A stretch of DNA of 51,927 nucleotides from Bryobacterales bacterium (GTDB lineage: Bacteria; Acidobacteriota; Terriglobia; Bryobacterales; Bryobacteraceae), in assembly GCA_020847975.1 (NCBI GenBank), contig JADLBD010000214.1:1-51927 (forward strand). Direction: 5' to 3'. Below, in pieces: positions 17,401-24,877 of this stretch. The translations under genes were made by a program, and so were the position numbers. The notes below the pieces were generated by a model. It made no database searches, was not told the origin of the DNA, and saw nothing but the letters and a program-made list of their open reading frames with translations. Each line of letters begins with the position of its first letter. The stretch's first letter is position 1.

Positions 17401-17887
17401 AACCAACGGCGTGTTCTCCGCCTACACCGGAACCCCTTTTACCATCTCGGCCAGCGGCACGGAACTGAACGCGCCCGGCAACAGCCAGACAGCCGACCAG
17501 GTCAAGCCCGAGATCGCGATCCTGGGCCAGATCGGCGCGAACACCTCGTGGTTCGATCCTCTCGCCTTCCGCCAGCCTACCGGTGTGCGCTACGGCTCGA
17601 CCGGACGCAATATCCTGTTCGGACCCGGCATCGTGAACCTGGACATGAGCCTCTTCCGCGGCTTCCGGCTCGGCGAACGCTTCAACCTCGAGTTCAAAGC
17701 CGAGTGCTTCAACATCTCGAACACGCCGAAGTTCTCCAACCCCGGCGCGAACGTCGCCTCCATGTCGCTCAATCCCGACCTCAGCATCAGGGCGCTGAAC
17801 AACTACTCATCCATTACGAGCACGCTCCCCAACCTGGCGACGCAGTCCGAGCGGCAGTTCCGGTTCGGACTTCGGCTGGCATTCTGA
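14471..17887 (+). CDS. TonB-dependent receptor with carboxypeptidase-regulatory-like N-terminal domain (Oar-like)
   Basis: The ATG at 14471 has GGGAGG six bases upstream. The 1138 aa product has a signal peptide (MNKRISSTLFTVILFELLAA...AAAQ), then an Ig-like CarboxypepD_reg domain at about 27-110 (GSAVGTVEDLSGAVVPEATV; GEDGRYTAPNLLPGEYELKV). A plug domain follows (VSSEVVSNLPLAAYRNFQNL; INGTARNNNNARVDGATNVY), then a long beta-barrel ending in FRFGLRLAF with the C-terminal Phe typical of outer-membrane proteins. This architecture is expanded in Acidobacteriota. It would import a large glycoside or other carbohydrate. The next gene starts 25 bases after its stop, so the receptor heads an apparent seven-gene operon. 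The ligand is not readable from sequence. Confidence 0.92.
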   Translation: MNKRISSTLFTVILFELLAAGPAAAQVLYGSAVGTVEDLSGAVVPEATVSLTNKLTGQVREIRTGEDGRYTAPNLLPGEYELKVAASGFRAYTQTGIQITINTVTRVDVRLELGQITEQVTVTAAAVALQTDKSDVRAEVSSEVVSNLPLAAYRNFQNLINLVPGATPANFQNSVGSTPARALTTNINGTARNNNNARVDGATNVYIWLPHHMVYVPPVESIGTVNVTTGSFDAEQGMAGGAAITVATKSGTNDLHGVLFHYHDNQNLRTRNFFLPPNAGKAKSIFNIFGGTLGGPVIKDKLFYFGSFEGTLERAGITRMTDSVPTAAIRAGDFTGLPVTIYDPVTGAANGVGRTPMPGNQIPVSRMNSISRKIQGLAPMPNLAGTSQGTLNNYFSSGTEKLNRYNYDFKVNYNPRNDLSIWGKYSRMDADVASVFAFGDQLGGPGLSRAGAPEVAPMVVNIPTFGFTKTFSPTLILDGTFANNRMDTNGTFPGYGTNTGSSAWGIPNTNDPVVAGPDPARVSAACPSQAGGKCYSGMPTINNGFTTWGATAGWQPYFYAERTYTYTTNLTKMKGAHEIRFGFDMVRYHMDQWQPEVSGGPRGNISFSGDVTGAAGYVSNYLNNYATYLMGYTTTMQKSVQLFQYTNREWQFGGYARDRWQVTRKLTLNLGLRYEYFPLITRADRGIERWDPATNLVYMGGIGGNPRNVGITTSKRLFGPRVGFAFRASENTVIRSGYGLTYDPMPFSRPLRGMYPSTIGSTFVASTPYTWIGTLDQGIPAIPIPDTSTGIIPLPATIDMGPRSAWAGEIHRGYIQSWNFTLERKLPGELVTSLGYVGTQTVHQLMDRDINPAPPGGGPAGRPLAATQNRRIAMLMWDGVVNGNYHALQLALNRQFSKGLLLKGAYTFSKAINWTDDDGWTGAPMWNSDSVMSRNRAVAGYNRAQMFTLGYVYELPFGPRKSLANAGFLSYLLREWQTNGVFSAYTGTPFTISASGTELNAPGNSQTADQVKPEIAILGQIGANTSWFDPLAFRQPTGVRYGSTGRNILFGPGIVNLDMSLFRGFRLGERFNLEFKAECFNISNTPKFSNPGANVASMSLNPDLSIRALNNYSSITSTLPNLATQSERQFRFGLRLAF

Positions 17888-17912
17888 GCGCCGTCTCATC
17901 TTAGAGAACACG

Positions 17913-19130
17913 ATGAAACGCAGGAATTTCCTGGGAACCATTGGCGCCGGCGCGGCGCCAATGGCCGCCCCTGCGCAATCGACATCCGCGGCCTCCCCCA
18001 AACCGCTCTCGATCGGCCTGATCGGATGCGGCGGCAGGGGCAGCTATCTTGCTCAAGAGACGCTGGCCGTGAAGGCGGCCGGTAACCCCGTCGACCTGAA
18101 GGCGGTTTGCGACATCTACCAGCCGCGGCTGGAGCGCCTCTCCACGCGGCTCAAGGCAAAGCCCTTCTCGAGCGCCGCCGCAATGCTGGGCGAGGGCGCG
18201 GTCGATGCGGTCATCGTCGCCACCCCCGACCGCACTCACCTCCCGCTGGCTCTCCAAGCCATCCGCGCCGGCAAAGATGTGTATTGCGAAAAACCCCTCA
18301 GCCACTGGTCGCAATTCGATCTCCTCAAGCAGTTCGTCGCTGAAGCGCGCAAATCCAAAGCCGTGGTTCAGGTGGGCGCGCAATGGGTTTCCGATCCGAT
18401 TTGGACTACAGCCGCCCAGCGCATCAAACAGGGAGCCATAGGCAAAGTGGTTCATGCCCAGACCGGTTATTTCCGCTACGGAGACGGGGGCGAACGCGGC
18501 ATGCCTGTCGAGGATCCGAATGCGCAGCCGGGCCGCGGTCTGGACTGGCTCGCCTTCCAGGGCGACGGCCAGGCGCGCCCGTTCTCCGTATCGCGCTTCT
18601 TCCAATGGCGCATGTACATGGACTACGCCGGCGGCCCGATCATGGATCTCTACCCCCATCCGCTCACCCGGCTGTTGAAGGCCCTCAACGTCGGGATGCC
18701 CGAACGCGTCGTCGCCGTCGGCGGCCGTTACCTTTTTGATGGCGGCAGGGAGGTTCCCGACACCGTCGACGTGTTGATCGAATATCCCGGCGGGCCGTCA
18801 GTCTCGGTTCTTGGCACTCAAGGCAACGCCAGTGGATTGGACACTGTCATACGCGGCTCGGAGGGAACGGTCACTTTCGACAAATCATTCGGCATGACGT
18901 TCACTCCGCGGCCCGGCGGCGAAGGCGCGAGCATGACCTTGAACTCTCAGCCGTTCGTTCAGGATCACCTTAGCGATTGGCTTCACTGCATCCGCACCAG
19001 GCAGACCCCGCGCTGCGATATCGAGCTTGGATACACCGTCCAGGTGGCGCTGATCATGGCCATGCGTTCCCTCACCGGGCGCAAAGTCGCCTTCTGGAAT
19101 TCCTCCCGCGAAACCATCACAATGGGGTAG
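17913..19130 (+). CDS. Tat-exported Gfo/Idh/MocA family oxidoreductase
   Basis: This 405 aa protein begins with a compact twin-arginine signal (MKRRNFLGTIGAGAA). The Rossmann motif is IGLIGCGGRGSY (34-45) and the cofactor-site motif is YCEKPLS, with E-K-P at 126-128. The C-terminal domain contains the His-bearing MDLYPHPLTRLLKAL segment that normally places the catalytic His near the substrate. Spacing to the receptor gene (25 bases) and to the following DUF6807 gene (4 bases) shows a tight operon. Members of this Tat-exported subgroup commonly oxidise or isomerise sugar moieties outside the cytoplasm. The ribosome binding site is weak (AGAGAA). Confidence 0.9.
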   Translation: MKRRNFLGTIGAGAAPMAAPAQSTSAASPKPLSIGLIGCGGRGSYLAQETLAVKAAGNPVDLKAVCDIYQPRLERLSTRLKAKPFSSAAAMLGEGAVDAVIVATPDRTHLPLALQAIRAGKDVYCEKPLSHWSQFDLLKQFVAEARKSKAVVQVGAQWVSDPIWTTAAQRIKQGAIGKVVHAQTGYFRYGDGGERGMPVEDPNAQPGRGLDWLAFQGDGQARPFSVSRFFQWRMYMDYAGGPIMDLYPHPLTRLLKALNVGMPERVVAVGGRYLFDGGREVPDTVDVLIEYPGGPSVSVLGTQGNASGLDTVIRGSEGTVTFDKSFGMTFTPRPGGEGASMTLNSQPFVQDHLSDWLHCIRTRQTPRCDIELGYTVQVALIMAMRSLTGRKVAFWNSSRETITMG

Positions 19131-19134
19131 CCAT

Positions 19135-20019
19135 ATGTTGAGCCGGCGTTCGTATCTGTTGATGGGCGCGGCCGCCGCCGCGTCCGGCGCTCTCCCCGCG
19201 AAACCCGCCGAAAAGGACAATGAAGCCTCTCCGGTGCGTTTTCTGTCGGGCTCGCGTCCGCTGTTTACCTACCGCTATTCCGCGGACCGCCCGAAGCCCT
19301 ATGTTCATCCGCTCTACGCGCCGGACGGCACGCCCGTCACGCAGGACGGACCGCCCGATCACGTCCACCATCGCGGCCTCATGCTGGCGTGGTCCGCGGT
19401 GGACGGCATCGACTTCTGGGGCGAGACAAACCCGGCGCGCCATGGCAGCCTGGTTCACATCAGGTTCGAGAAGCGGTCGAAGGCCACTCTCACGTCACTC
19501 ATCAACTGGAATGCCGAAGGCCGCTTGCTCCTGGTGGAGTCGCGGACCATCACAGCTCCCAAGCAACCGCCGGACCTCACCCTGCTCGATTGGGATTCCA
19601 CTCTCCGCGCGCCTGAGGATGTTCTCCTTGGAACCGGCGGACATGTGTATGACGGGCTCGGCCTGCGCGTGGCCGAAAGCATGGACTTGGGGGAGGTGCT
19701 CAACTCCAACGGCACGTCCACCATCCAGCAGGCCAACGGCGAACCCGCCAGGTGGTGTGTCTACTCGGGAAAGCTCGGCGGCGGAATGGCCGGCATCGCC
19801 TTCTTTGATCACCGCGCCAATCCGCGCCACCCCTCTCCGTTCTTCGTCATGAACGACAAGTTCGGATACATGAGCGCCGCCCCCACCTTCCGTGAAGACA
19901 TCCGCCTGACCAAAGGCCAGGAGATTCGATTCCGGTGGCGCGTGGCCGTCTGGCACGGGGTGAAACGCCGCGAGGAAATCGACCGCATGTACAAGACTTG
20001 GGAAGGCGGCCGCGAGTGA
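19135..20019 (+). CDS. DUF6807 (PmoA-like) exported protein
   Basis: The 294 aa product has a twin-arginine-type signal (LSRRSYLLMGAAAAASGALP). The core motifs of the DUF6807 family, often annotated 'PmoA family' though unrelated to methane oxidation, are clear: KPYVHPLYAPDGTPV, DHVHHRGLMLAWSAVDGIDFW (H76, H78 and H79 near residues 75-79) and FFVMNDKFGYMSAAP. These proteins recur beside Gfo/Idh/MocA genes in carbohydrate clusters of Acidobacteriota and Planctomycetota. Their reaction is not established; the conserved His cluster suggests metal or acid-base chemistry. The stop overlaps the start of the SDR gene in a GTGA arrangement, so the two are translationally coupled. Confidence 0.82.
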   Translation: MLSRRSYLLMGAAAAASGALPAKPAEKDNEASPVRFLSGSRPLFTYRYSADRPKPYVHPLYAPDGTPVTQDGPPDHVHHRGLMLAWSAVDGIDFWGETNPARHGSLVHIRFEKRSKATLTSLINWNAEGRLLLVESRTITAPKQPPDLTLLDWDSTLRAPEDVLLGTGGHVYDGLGLRVAESMDLGEVLNSNGTSTIQQANGEPARWCVYSGKLGGGMAGIAFFDHRANPRHPSPFFVMNDKFGYMSAAPTFREDIRLTKGQEIRFRWRVAVWHGVKRREEIDRMYKTWEGGRE

Positions 20020-20810
20020 CAAACGCCCGCGGCGCAACTGCCGCGAAGACGGTCATTGTAACCGGCGGCGCCGGCGAGGGGATTGGCGGCGGGGTTTCCG
20101 CCGTGTTGGCCGAAGCAGGCTGGAACGTCGTCATCGTCGATCTCGATCTCGAGACCGGCCGGGCGCTCTCGAAGCATCTCGCCGGGCAAGGACTCTCCAC
20201 CGCGTTTTTCGAAGCCGACGTTACCATGCCCAACTGCGCGGACGAAGCCGTAGCGTTTGCTCAGTCAAACTTTGGCGGCGTGGACGCGCTTGTCAACAAC
20301 GCCGGCATCGGCATGGTCAAGGACATCGCGGATGTCTCCGATGAGGAGTACCGCCGCATCTTCAGCGTCAATGTGGATGCGCCGTACCGTTTCAGCCGGG
20401 CCGCCGTGTGCGCCATACCCCGCTCAGGCGGCGCCATCGTCAACATTGGCTCCGTTCACGCTTTGGCGACGCTGGCCGGCTACACCGTCTACGCGGCGAC
20501 CAAGGGCGCAATCGACTCCTTGACCCGCGCCCTGGCAATCGACTGCGGTCCGCGCGGCATTCGGGTCAACTGCATCCACCCCGGCCTCGTGCCCAGCCCG
20601 CAAAATCGCGAACTCATCCGCCGCTTTGCAGACGACGTCGACGCCTGGCTCGACACCTACACGCTCAGGAAACAACTGCTCGCGAATCTCCCCACCCCGC
20701 GGCAGGTGGGCGAACTCGTTAAGTTCTTTCTGAGCGACGCCGCCTCCGCGATTACCGGCCAGTCCATCGCCATCGACGGTGGAACGTCCGCAATGTTGTA
20801 CGAACGTTGA
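20016..20810 (+). CDS. Short-chain dehydrogenase/reductase
   Basis: I place the start at GTG 20016, which overlaps the upstream stop (GTGA) and has a GGAAGG-like site before it; a longer in-frame ATG lies inside the previous gene. The 264 aa product is a classical SDR. It has TGGAGEGIG (16-24) for NAD(P), NNAG (94-97), and a catalytic Ser (S146), Tyr (Y159) and Lys (K163) in NIGSVH and YAATKGA. The end (TGQSIAIDGGTSAML) is typical of full-length enzymes. No signal peptide is present, so it acts in the cytoplasm, unlike several neighbours. D42 at the end of strand 2 (VIVDLD) suggests NAD(H) preference. It probably oxidises or reduces a sugar or sugar-acid intermediate. Confidence 0.9.
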   Translation: MTNARGATAAKTVIVTGGAGEGIGGGVSAVLAEAGWNVVIVDLDLETGRALSKHLAGQGLSTAFFEADVTMPNCADEAVAFAQSNFGGVDALVNNAGIGMVKDIADVSDEEYRRIFSVNVDAPYRFSRAAVCAIPRSGGAIVNIGSVHALATLAGYTVYAATKGAIDSLTRALAIDCGPRGIRVNCIHPGLVPSPQNRELIRRFADDVDAWLDTYTLRKQLLANLPTPRQVGELVKFFLSDAASAITGQSIAIDGGTSAMLYER

Positions 20811-20855
20811 CTTGTGTACAGGGAAAACGCCGCAGGGGCGTAAAAGGAGAATTGC

Positions 20856-21884
20856 ATGGATAGAAAGCTCGGAATCGCCATTCTAGGCACCGGAGATGTC
20901 TCCAGCGGCCACATCGCGGCCTATCAGCGCAACCCGCTGGTCGAGATCCGTGCCATCCTCAGCCGCGACGCCGCCAGGGCTTCCGCCAAGGCCCGGCAGT
21001 TCGGCCTGGAAAATTGTCGAGCCTACACCTCCCTCGATGCCCTCCTCAAATCAGACGGCATCGACGCCGTCTCCATCTGCACGCCGCATCATCTGCACGT
21101 CGAGCAAGGTGTCGCCTGCGCGCAGGCGGGCAAGCACATGATCGTCGAAAAACCCGTCGCGCTGGATCTGCCCGGGCTGAGAAAACTCGACGCCGCCGTG
21201 CGCGAGCATGGCGTACGGAGCGTGGTGAGCTTTGTCCTTCGCTGGAATCCCCTGTTTGAGATGATCCGGGCGATTCTTGCCGATGGCCTGATCGGAAAGC
21301 TCTTTCACGCCGAGGTCGATTACCTCCACGGCATCACCCAAAGCATCTCCCTCTATTCGTGGGTCACCAGGCGCGCCTATGGCGGCACGGCGCTGCTCAC
21401 GGGCGGGTGCCACGCCGTCGACGCCCTCCGCTGGTTTGTCGGCAAGGAAGCCGTCGAGGTCTTCGGCTTTGCCAATTTCAGCGAAGGCAATCCGCTCGGC
21501 TACGAGTACGAGCCCAACAGTGTCACCCTCGTCCGGTTTGAAGACGGGACAATGGGCAAGGTCGCTACTTCCATCGAGTGCGTCGGACCCTACACCTTCC
21601 CCATCGTCCTCATGGGGAACGGCGGGACGATTCGCGACAATCGCCTCTTCACCTCCCGTTGGCCGGGTCAGACCGGATGGGCGGTCATCCCCAGCATTCT
21701 GCCCGACAGCGGAGCCGTCACGCACCACCCCTTCAACGCCCAGATGGATCACTTCATTGATTGCATCATCAGCGGCAGGGAGTCCCACTGCAATGTCGCC
21801 GACGCGGTGAAGACCCACGAAATCTGCCTGGCCAGTGAACAAGCCCGGCTTACCGGGAGTCCGGTGAGGTTGCCATTGCAATGA
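20856..21884 (+). CDS. Cytoplasmic Gfo/Idh/MocA family oxidoreductase
   Basis: AAAAGGAG precedes the ATG. The 342 aa protein has no signal peptide. It shows the standard layout: GIAILGTGDVSSGH (6-19) for the dinucleotide, ICTPHHLHVE, VEKPVAL (E98-P100), then a substrate domain with SWVTRRAYGGTALLTGGCHA, whose final Cys-His lies where the catalytic His is expected. It is the only clearly cytoplasmic Gfo/Idh/MocA enzyme in the cluster, pairing with the SDR. Its last four bases overlap the next gene (ATGA), so they are co-translated. Substrate unknown. Confidence 0.9.
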   Translation: MDRKLGIAILGTGDVSSGHIAAYQRNPLVEIRAILSRDAARASAKARQFGLENCRAYTSLDALLKSDGIDAVSICTPHHLHVEQGVACAQAGKHMIVEKPVALDLPGLRKLDAAVREHGVRSVVSFVLRWNPLFEMIRAILADGLIGKLFHAEVDYLHGITQSISLYSWVTRRAYGGTALLTGGCHAVDALRWFVGKEAVEVFGFANFSEGNPLGYEYEPNSVTLVRFEDGTMGKVATSIECVGPYTFPIVLMGNGGTIRDNRLFTSRWPGQTGWAVIPSILPDSGAVTHHPFNAQMDHFIDCIISGRESHCNVADAVKTHEICLASEQARLTGSPVRLPLQ

Positions 21885-22822
21885 GACACATTTGCTTCCT
21901 TCTTCTGGTTCTTGCCGGCTCGCTGGCAACGGCAGCCGACCTGCGTCTTGGCCTGGTGGGCACGGACACCTCCCACGTCACGGCGTTTGCCAGGCTGTTG
22001 AATGATGCCTCCTCGTCCGGTCACGTCCCGGGGGCGCGGATCGTCGCTGCCTATAAAGGCGGCATGCCCGACAACGCCACCAGCGCGAAGTACATCGAGC
22101 AGTACACGGAGGAGTTGCGGTCGAAATGGGGCGTCGGGATCGTGCCCGAAATCGCGGATCTTTGCGCCAAAGTGGACGGAATCCTGTTGACCAGCGTCGA
22201 TGGACGCCCCCATCTCAAGGAAGCCCGCCAGATCTTCACCTGCCGTAAACCCGTATGGATCGACAAACCACTGGCATCCACGCTCGAAGACGCTCGAGAG
22301 ATTGCGCGGCTTGCGAACGAGTCCGGCGTCAAATGGTGGACCAGTTCCAGCCTTCGCTTCACCGGCATGATTACAAGTCTCAAAGTGGATGGGATCACCG
22401 GCGTCATGACCTGGGGGCCGGGTCCTCTCGAACCGCACCACCATCTCGATCTCTCCTGGTACGCCATCCACCCCATTGAAATGCTGTACGCTTTGATGGG
22501 GACCGGGTGCGTCGAGGTGACGCGGACTTACACCGAAGGCGCGGATGTGATCGTCGGCCGCTGGAAGGATGGGCGCATCGGAACCGTTCGGGCCGCGCGG
22601 CCCTACGGGCCCTACGGAGCCGTTGTCTTTCGCGAAAAGGATGCGCTTCAGAGCGATCCGAAAGCGCCGCTCGGGTATCGCGACATGGTGGTCGAGATCG
22701 TCAGGTTCTTCCAGACAGGCGTTGTCCCGGTCCCGGTGGAGGAAAGCCTCGAGATCTTCGCCTTCATGGACGCCGCGCTGCGCAGCAAGCTCAGCGGCGG
22801 GCAACCGCAAGCGCTGCGGTAG
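21881..22822 (+). CDS. Exported, divergent Gfo/Idh/MocA-like protein
   Basis: The 313 aa product has a Sec-type signal peptide (MRHICFLLLVLAGSLATAAD) and a Rossmann-like start LRLGLVGTDTSHV that lacks the normal G-x-G-x-x-G. The E-K-P motif is D-K-P (WIDKPLA, 128-132). A His-rich strand (EPHHHLDLSWYAIHPIEML) occupies the usual catalytic-His position. Loss of the glycine motif suggests altered or absent dinucleotide binding, so it may be a lyase, isomerase or partner subunit rather than a dehydrogenase. The start overlaps the previous stop by four bases. Confidence 0.78.
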   Translation: MRHICFLLLVLAGSLATAADLRLGLVGTDTSHVTAFARLLNDASSSGHVPGARIVAAYKGGMPDNATSAKYIEQYTEELRSKWGVGIVPEIADLCAKVDGILLTSVDGRPHLKEARQIFTCRKPVWIDKPLASTLEDAREIARLANESGVKWWTSSSLRFTGMITSLKVDGITGVMTWGPGPLEPHHHLDLSWYAIHPIEMLYALMGTGCVEVTRTYTEGADVIVGRWKDGRIGTVRAARPYGPYGAVVFREKDALQSDPKAPLGYRDMVVEIVRFFQTGVVPVPVEESLEIFAFMDAALRSKLSGGQPQALR

Positions 22823-22844
22823 GCCGGCATCGGAGGCAAAGAAT

Positions 22845-23789
22845 ATGGCGCGCAACCAGCCATCCCCTCGAGTCACAGCGATTCGAAGCATCTCCCGGCG
22901 GTCCCTCTTTCTCGCGTCCTTTGGGGCGCTTGGGCGTCTCACCGGCCAGAGCGCGACCCTTCGCTTCCAACCGTCCGCGGACGGCAGCTTCAGCTTCGAC
23001 ACCGGCGTCCTGAAAGGAGTTCTCCGGAACGAAGGCCGCTCAACCGGCCTCATTCCGGTAACGCACTCGCCCACGGGATCCAGCCTCGCCACAAGCATGG
23101 GGCTGTTCGGCATCTATCGCGTCTTCGGCAATGGCCGGCGTTACGGAACAGGCATGTGGCACGTCCCGAGCGAGGCCAGGGCCGAAACCGATGGCTCCGT
23201 AACTGTGGTTTGGCCGGCGGCGGAAGAGCGGCCCTTCACTCTGGCCGCATCTTACCGCTGGGCCGCGGCCAATACTTTGGACCTGACACTGAAGGTAACC
23301 GCCGCCGAAGATCTGCTCGGCTTCGAGACTTTTCTTGCTTCCTACCTCGGCCCCTCTTTCCGCAGCGCGAAGGTGCTGGTGAAAGGCGGACGCCTCATGG
23401 CTGCCGAACGGGCCAACGGACAGTGGCAGATGTTCCCGCGCAATCCTGAAGCGTTGAAGCTGATCTACGACGGGCGCTGGAAATTCCCTCCCAACCCCGT
23501 GGAATGGGCGAGAATGCCGGACTTCGAGTTTCCCGTTGCCATTCGCACCGATCCAGGCACGGGGCTCACCGTCCTCATCATGGCTCCCGCTCACGACTGC
23601 TTCGCCATCGCCACTCCCGAAGAGTCGGATTCGCATCACTCGACGTACCTTTCTCTGTTCGGCCTGGACTTGAAGAAGGGGGCGACGGCACAGGTCCGCG
23701 CCCGCCTCGTGGTCCTGCCCACCCCCGATCCGGAGCAGTTGCGTGGCCTGTATGTGAATTGGGCTACTCAACAACGAAGAAATCTGTAG
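22845..23789 (+). CDS. Unrecognised exported protein of the sugar operon
   Basis: GGAGG at 22832-22836 selects the ATG at 22845. The 314 aa product has a twin-arginine-like N-terminus (SISRRSLFLASFGALGRLTG), then a beta-rich body (FSFDTGVLKGVLRNEGRSTG; SYRWAAANTLDLTLKVTAAE; YLSLFGLDLKKGATAQVRAR). I do not recognise a named family; the pattern resembles mutarotase or lectin-like beta-sandwiches seen in sugar clusters, but this is a guess. It closes the operon, 22 bases after the preceding gene. Possible roles are substrate binding or anomer conversion outside the cytoplasm. Confidence 0.72.
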   Translation: MARNQPSPRVTAIRSISRRSLFLASFGALGRLTGQSATLRFQPSADGSFSFDTGVLKGVLRNEGRSTGLIPVTHSPTGSSLATSMGLFGIYRVFGNGRRYGTGMWHVPSEARAETDGSVTVVWPAAEERPFTLAASYRWAAANTLDLTLKVTAAEDLLGFETFLASYLGPSFRSAKVLVKGGRLMAAERANGQWQMFPRNPEALKLIYDGRWKFPPNPVEWARMPDFEFPVAIRTDPGTGLTVLIMAPAHDCFAIATPEESDSHHSTYLSLFGLDLKKGATAQVRARLVVLPTPDPEQLRGLYVNWATQQRRNL

Positions 23790-23823
23790 CGTTTCCGGCG
23801 CATCGCGTGTATCATTCGGTAGT

Positions 23824-23851
23824 TTGACAATTGGTGAGCCGGTAATACGAT
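23824..23851 (+). promoter_or_regulatory. Sigma70-type promoter of the NlpC/P60-like gene
   Basis: TTGACA (23824-23829) and TACGAT (23846-23851) are 16 bases apart. They sit 35 bases after the operon's last stop and 26 bases before the next start. This supports separate transcription of the downstream gene. Confidence 0.5.
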
Positions 23852-23876
23852 CGTGGCGTGTTATAGGCGGTGAATC

Positions 23877-24797
23877 GTGTTTCCTGAGGACTACACTCAA
23901 TGGTACTTGAATCTTCCGGTCAATCTCGGACCGGACGGAAAGCCCGTCGTCGAGGTCAAAGAATATCAGAACCCCGGGCCAAACTGGGTCGTCAAGTGGG
24001 ACGCCGCCGAACCCGTTCTGGATGATGATGGCCTCCCTAAGTTTAAGGACGGTAAACCTCTGGTCAAAGTCAATGAGAAAGGGATTCACGCTGACGAGTG
24101 GAACCGGGTAGCCAAACTCTTCCTGGCGCAAAAAAGTAAAGGGCCTCTGTTTGGCGACCCGTTTCCGCCGCCTGGCTTCGAAGATCGCATGATTCAGATG
24201 GTCTACAAAGGCGGAGGAACACCCAGCCAGATCACCGTCATCCTGCAACTCGTTTGGGCGGATTGGAAGACGAAAGGGTTTCCTTACCCAACAATGAAGA
24301 CGCCCAAGGAGAAGCTCCAGCGGTACGTGAAGGACTGGATCGGTCTGTATTGCACTGGCCTGGTGGGTGGCTACGTCTACGACTTCATGGGCAAGAGCTA
24401 CGACAAACGCGGCCCGAACACAGCCATTCCTCTCTTTGCGGAAAAGAGCTACTGCCGGTCCTCCATCTCGGAAATCACGCCGCGCGATGTTCTCGTCTGG
24501 AAAAATGGCGGCCACATAGCCATCATCCACCGCATCGCCGGAAAGGACCCCTTCCGGATGGCGGTGTGCGAATCGAGCGTAGACGGCGGTTATACCGGCG
24601 TAACTTCATCGGCGGGCAACATCTACACGGTGACTGCCGTGAAGGATACCGTTTTCAAGGTAATCCGCGGGCTCCCCTCCTCAGGGATGGACCACGATGT
24701 TTACATCGCCGATCCGTGGATTGTGTCCAAGCCGAACTTGTCCGAGACCATCACCGGCGCCACGACGGCCATTTTGGGAGCGCTCAAACCCAAGTGA
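23877..24797 (+). CDS. Putative NlpC/P60- or CHAP-like cysteine hydrolase
   Basis: The start is a GTG with a weak AGGCGG site. The 306 aa product has no signal peptide. The N-terminal 130 residues are an unrecognised, Lys/Pro-rich region. Residues about 150-225 carry a likely papain-fold core: YCTGLVGGYVYDFMG with C159, and DVLVWKNGGHIAIIHRI with H213. This recalls the Cys and His boxes of NlpC/P60 and CHAP amidases that cut peptidoglycan peptides. Without a signal peptide it may be delivered by another route or act on an intracellular amide. Composition is somewhat less GC-rich than the operon before it. Family placement is tentative. Confidence 0.55.
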   Translation: MFPEDYTQWYLNLPVNLGPDGKPVVEVKEYQNPGPNWVVKWDAAEPVLDDDGLPKFKDGKPLVKVNEKGIHADEWNRVAKLFLAQKSKGPLFGDPFPPPGFEDRMIQMVYKGGGTPSQITVILQLVWADWKTKGFPYPTMKTPKEKLQRYVKDWIGLYCTGLVGGYVYDFMGKSYDKRGPNTAIPLFAEKSYCRSSISEITPRDVLVWKNGGHIAIIHRIAGKDPFRMAVCESSVDGGYTGVTSSAGNIYTVTAVKDTVFKVIRGLPSSGMDHDVYIADPWIVSKPNLSETITGATTAILGALKPK

Positions 24798-24836
24798 GCC
24801 TTACCCCTGCGTCCTTGACACCCCTGCGTCTTACCC

Positions 24837-24866
24837 TTGATAGTCCCGGCAAGGGCCGTGTATCAT
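24837..24866 (+). promoter_or_regulatory. Candidate promoter of the methyltransferase gene
   Basis: TTGATA (24837-24842) and TATCAT (24861-24866) are 18 bases apart. A start point about seven bases further would fall only a few bases before the ATG at 24878, so the message may be nearly leaderless, in keeping with the lack of a Shine-Dalgarno sequence. Confidence 0.4.
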
Positions 24867-24877
24867 GATTGGCCGGA

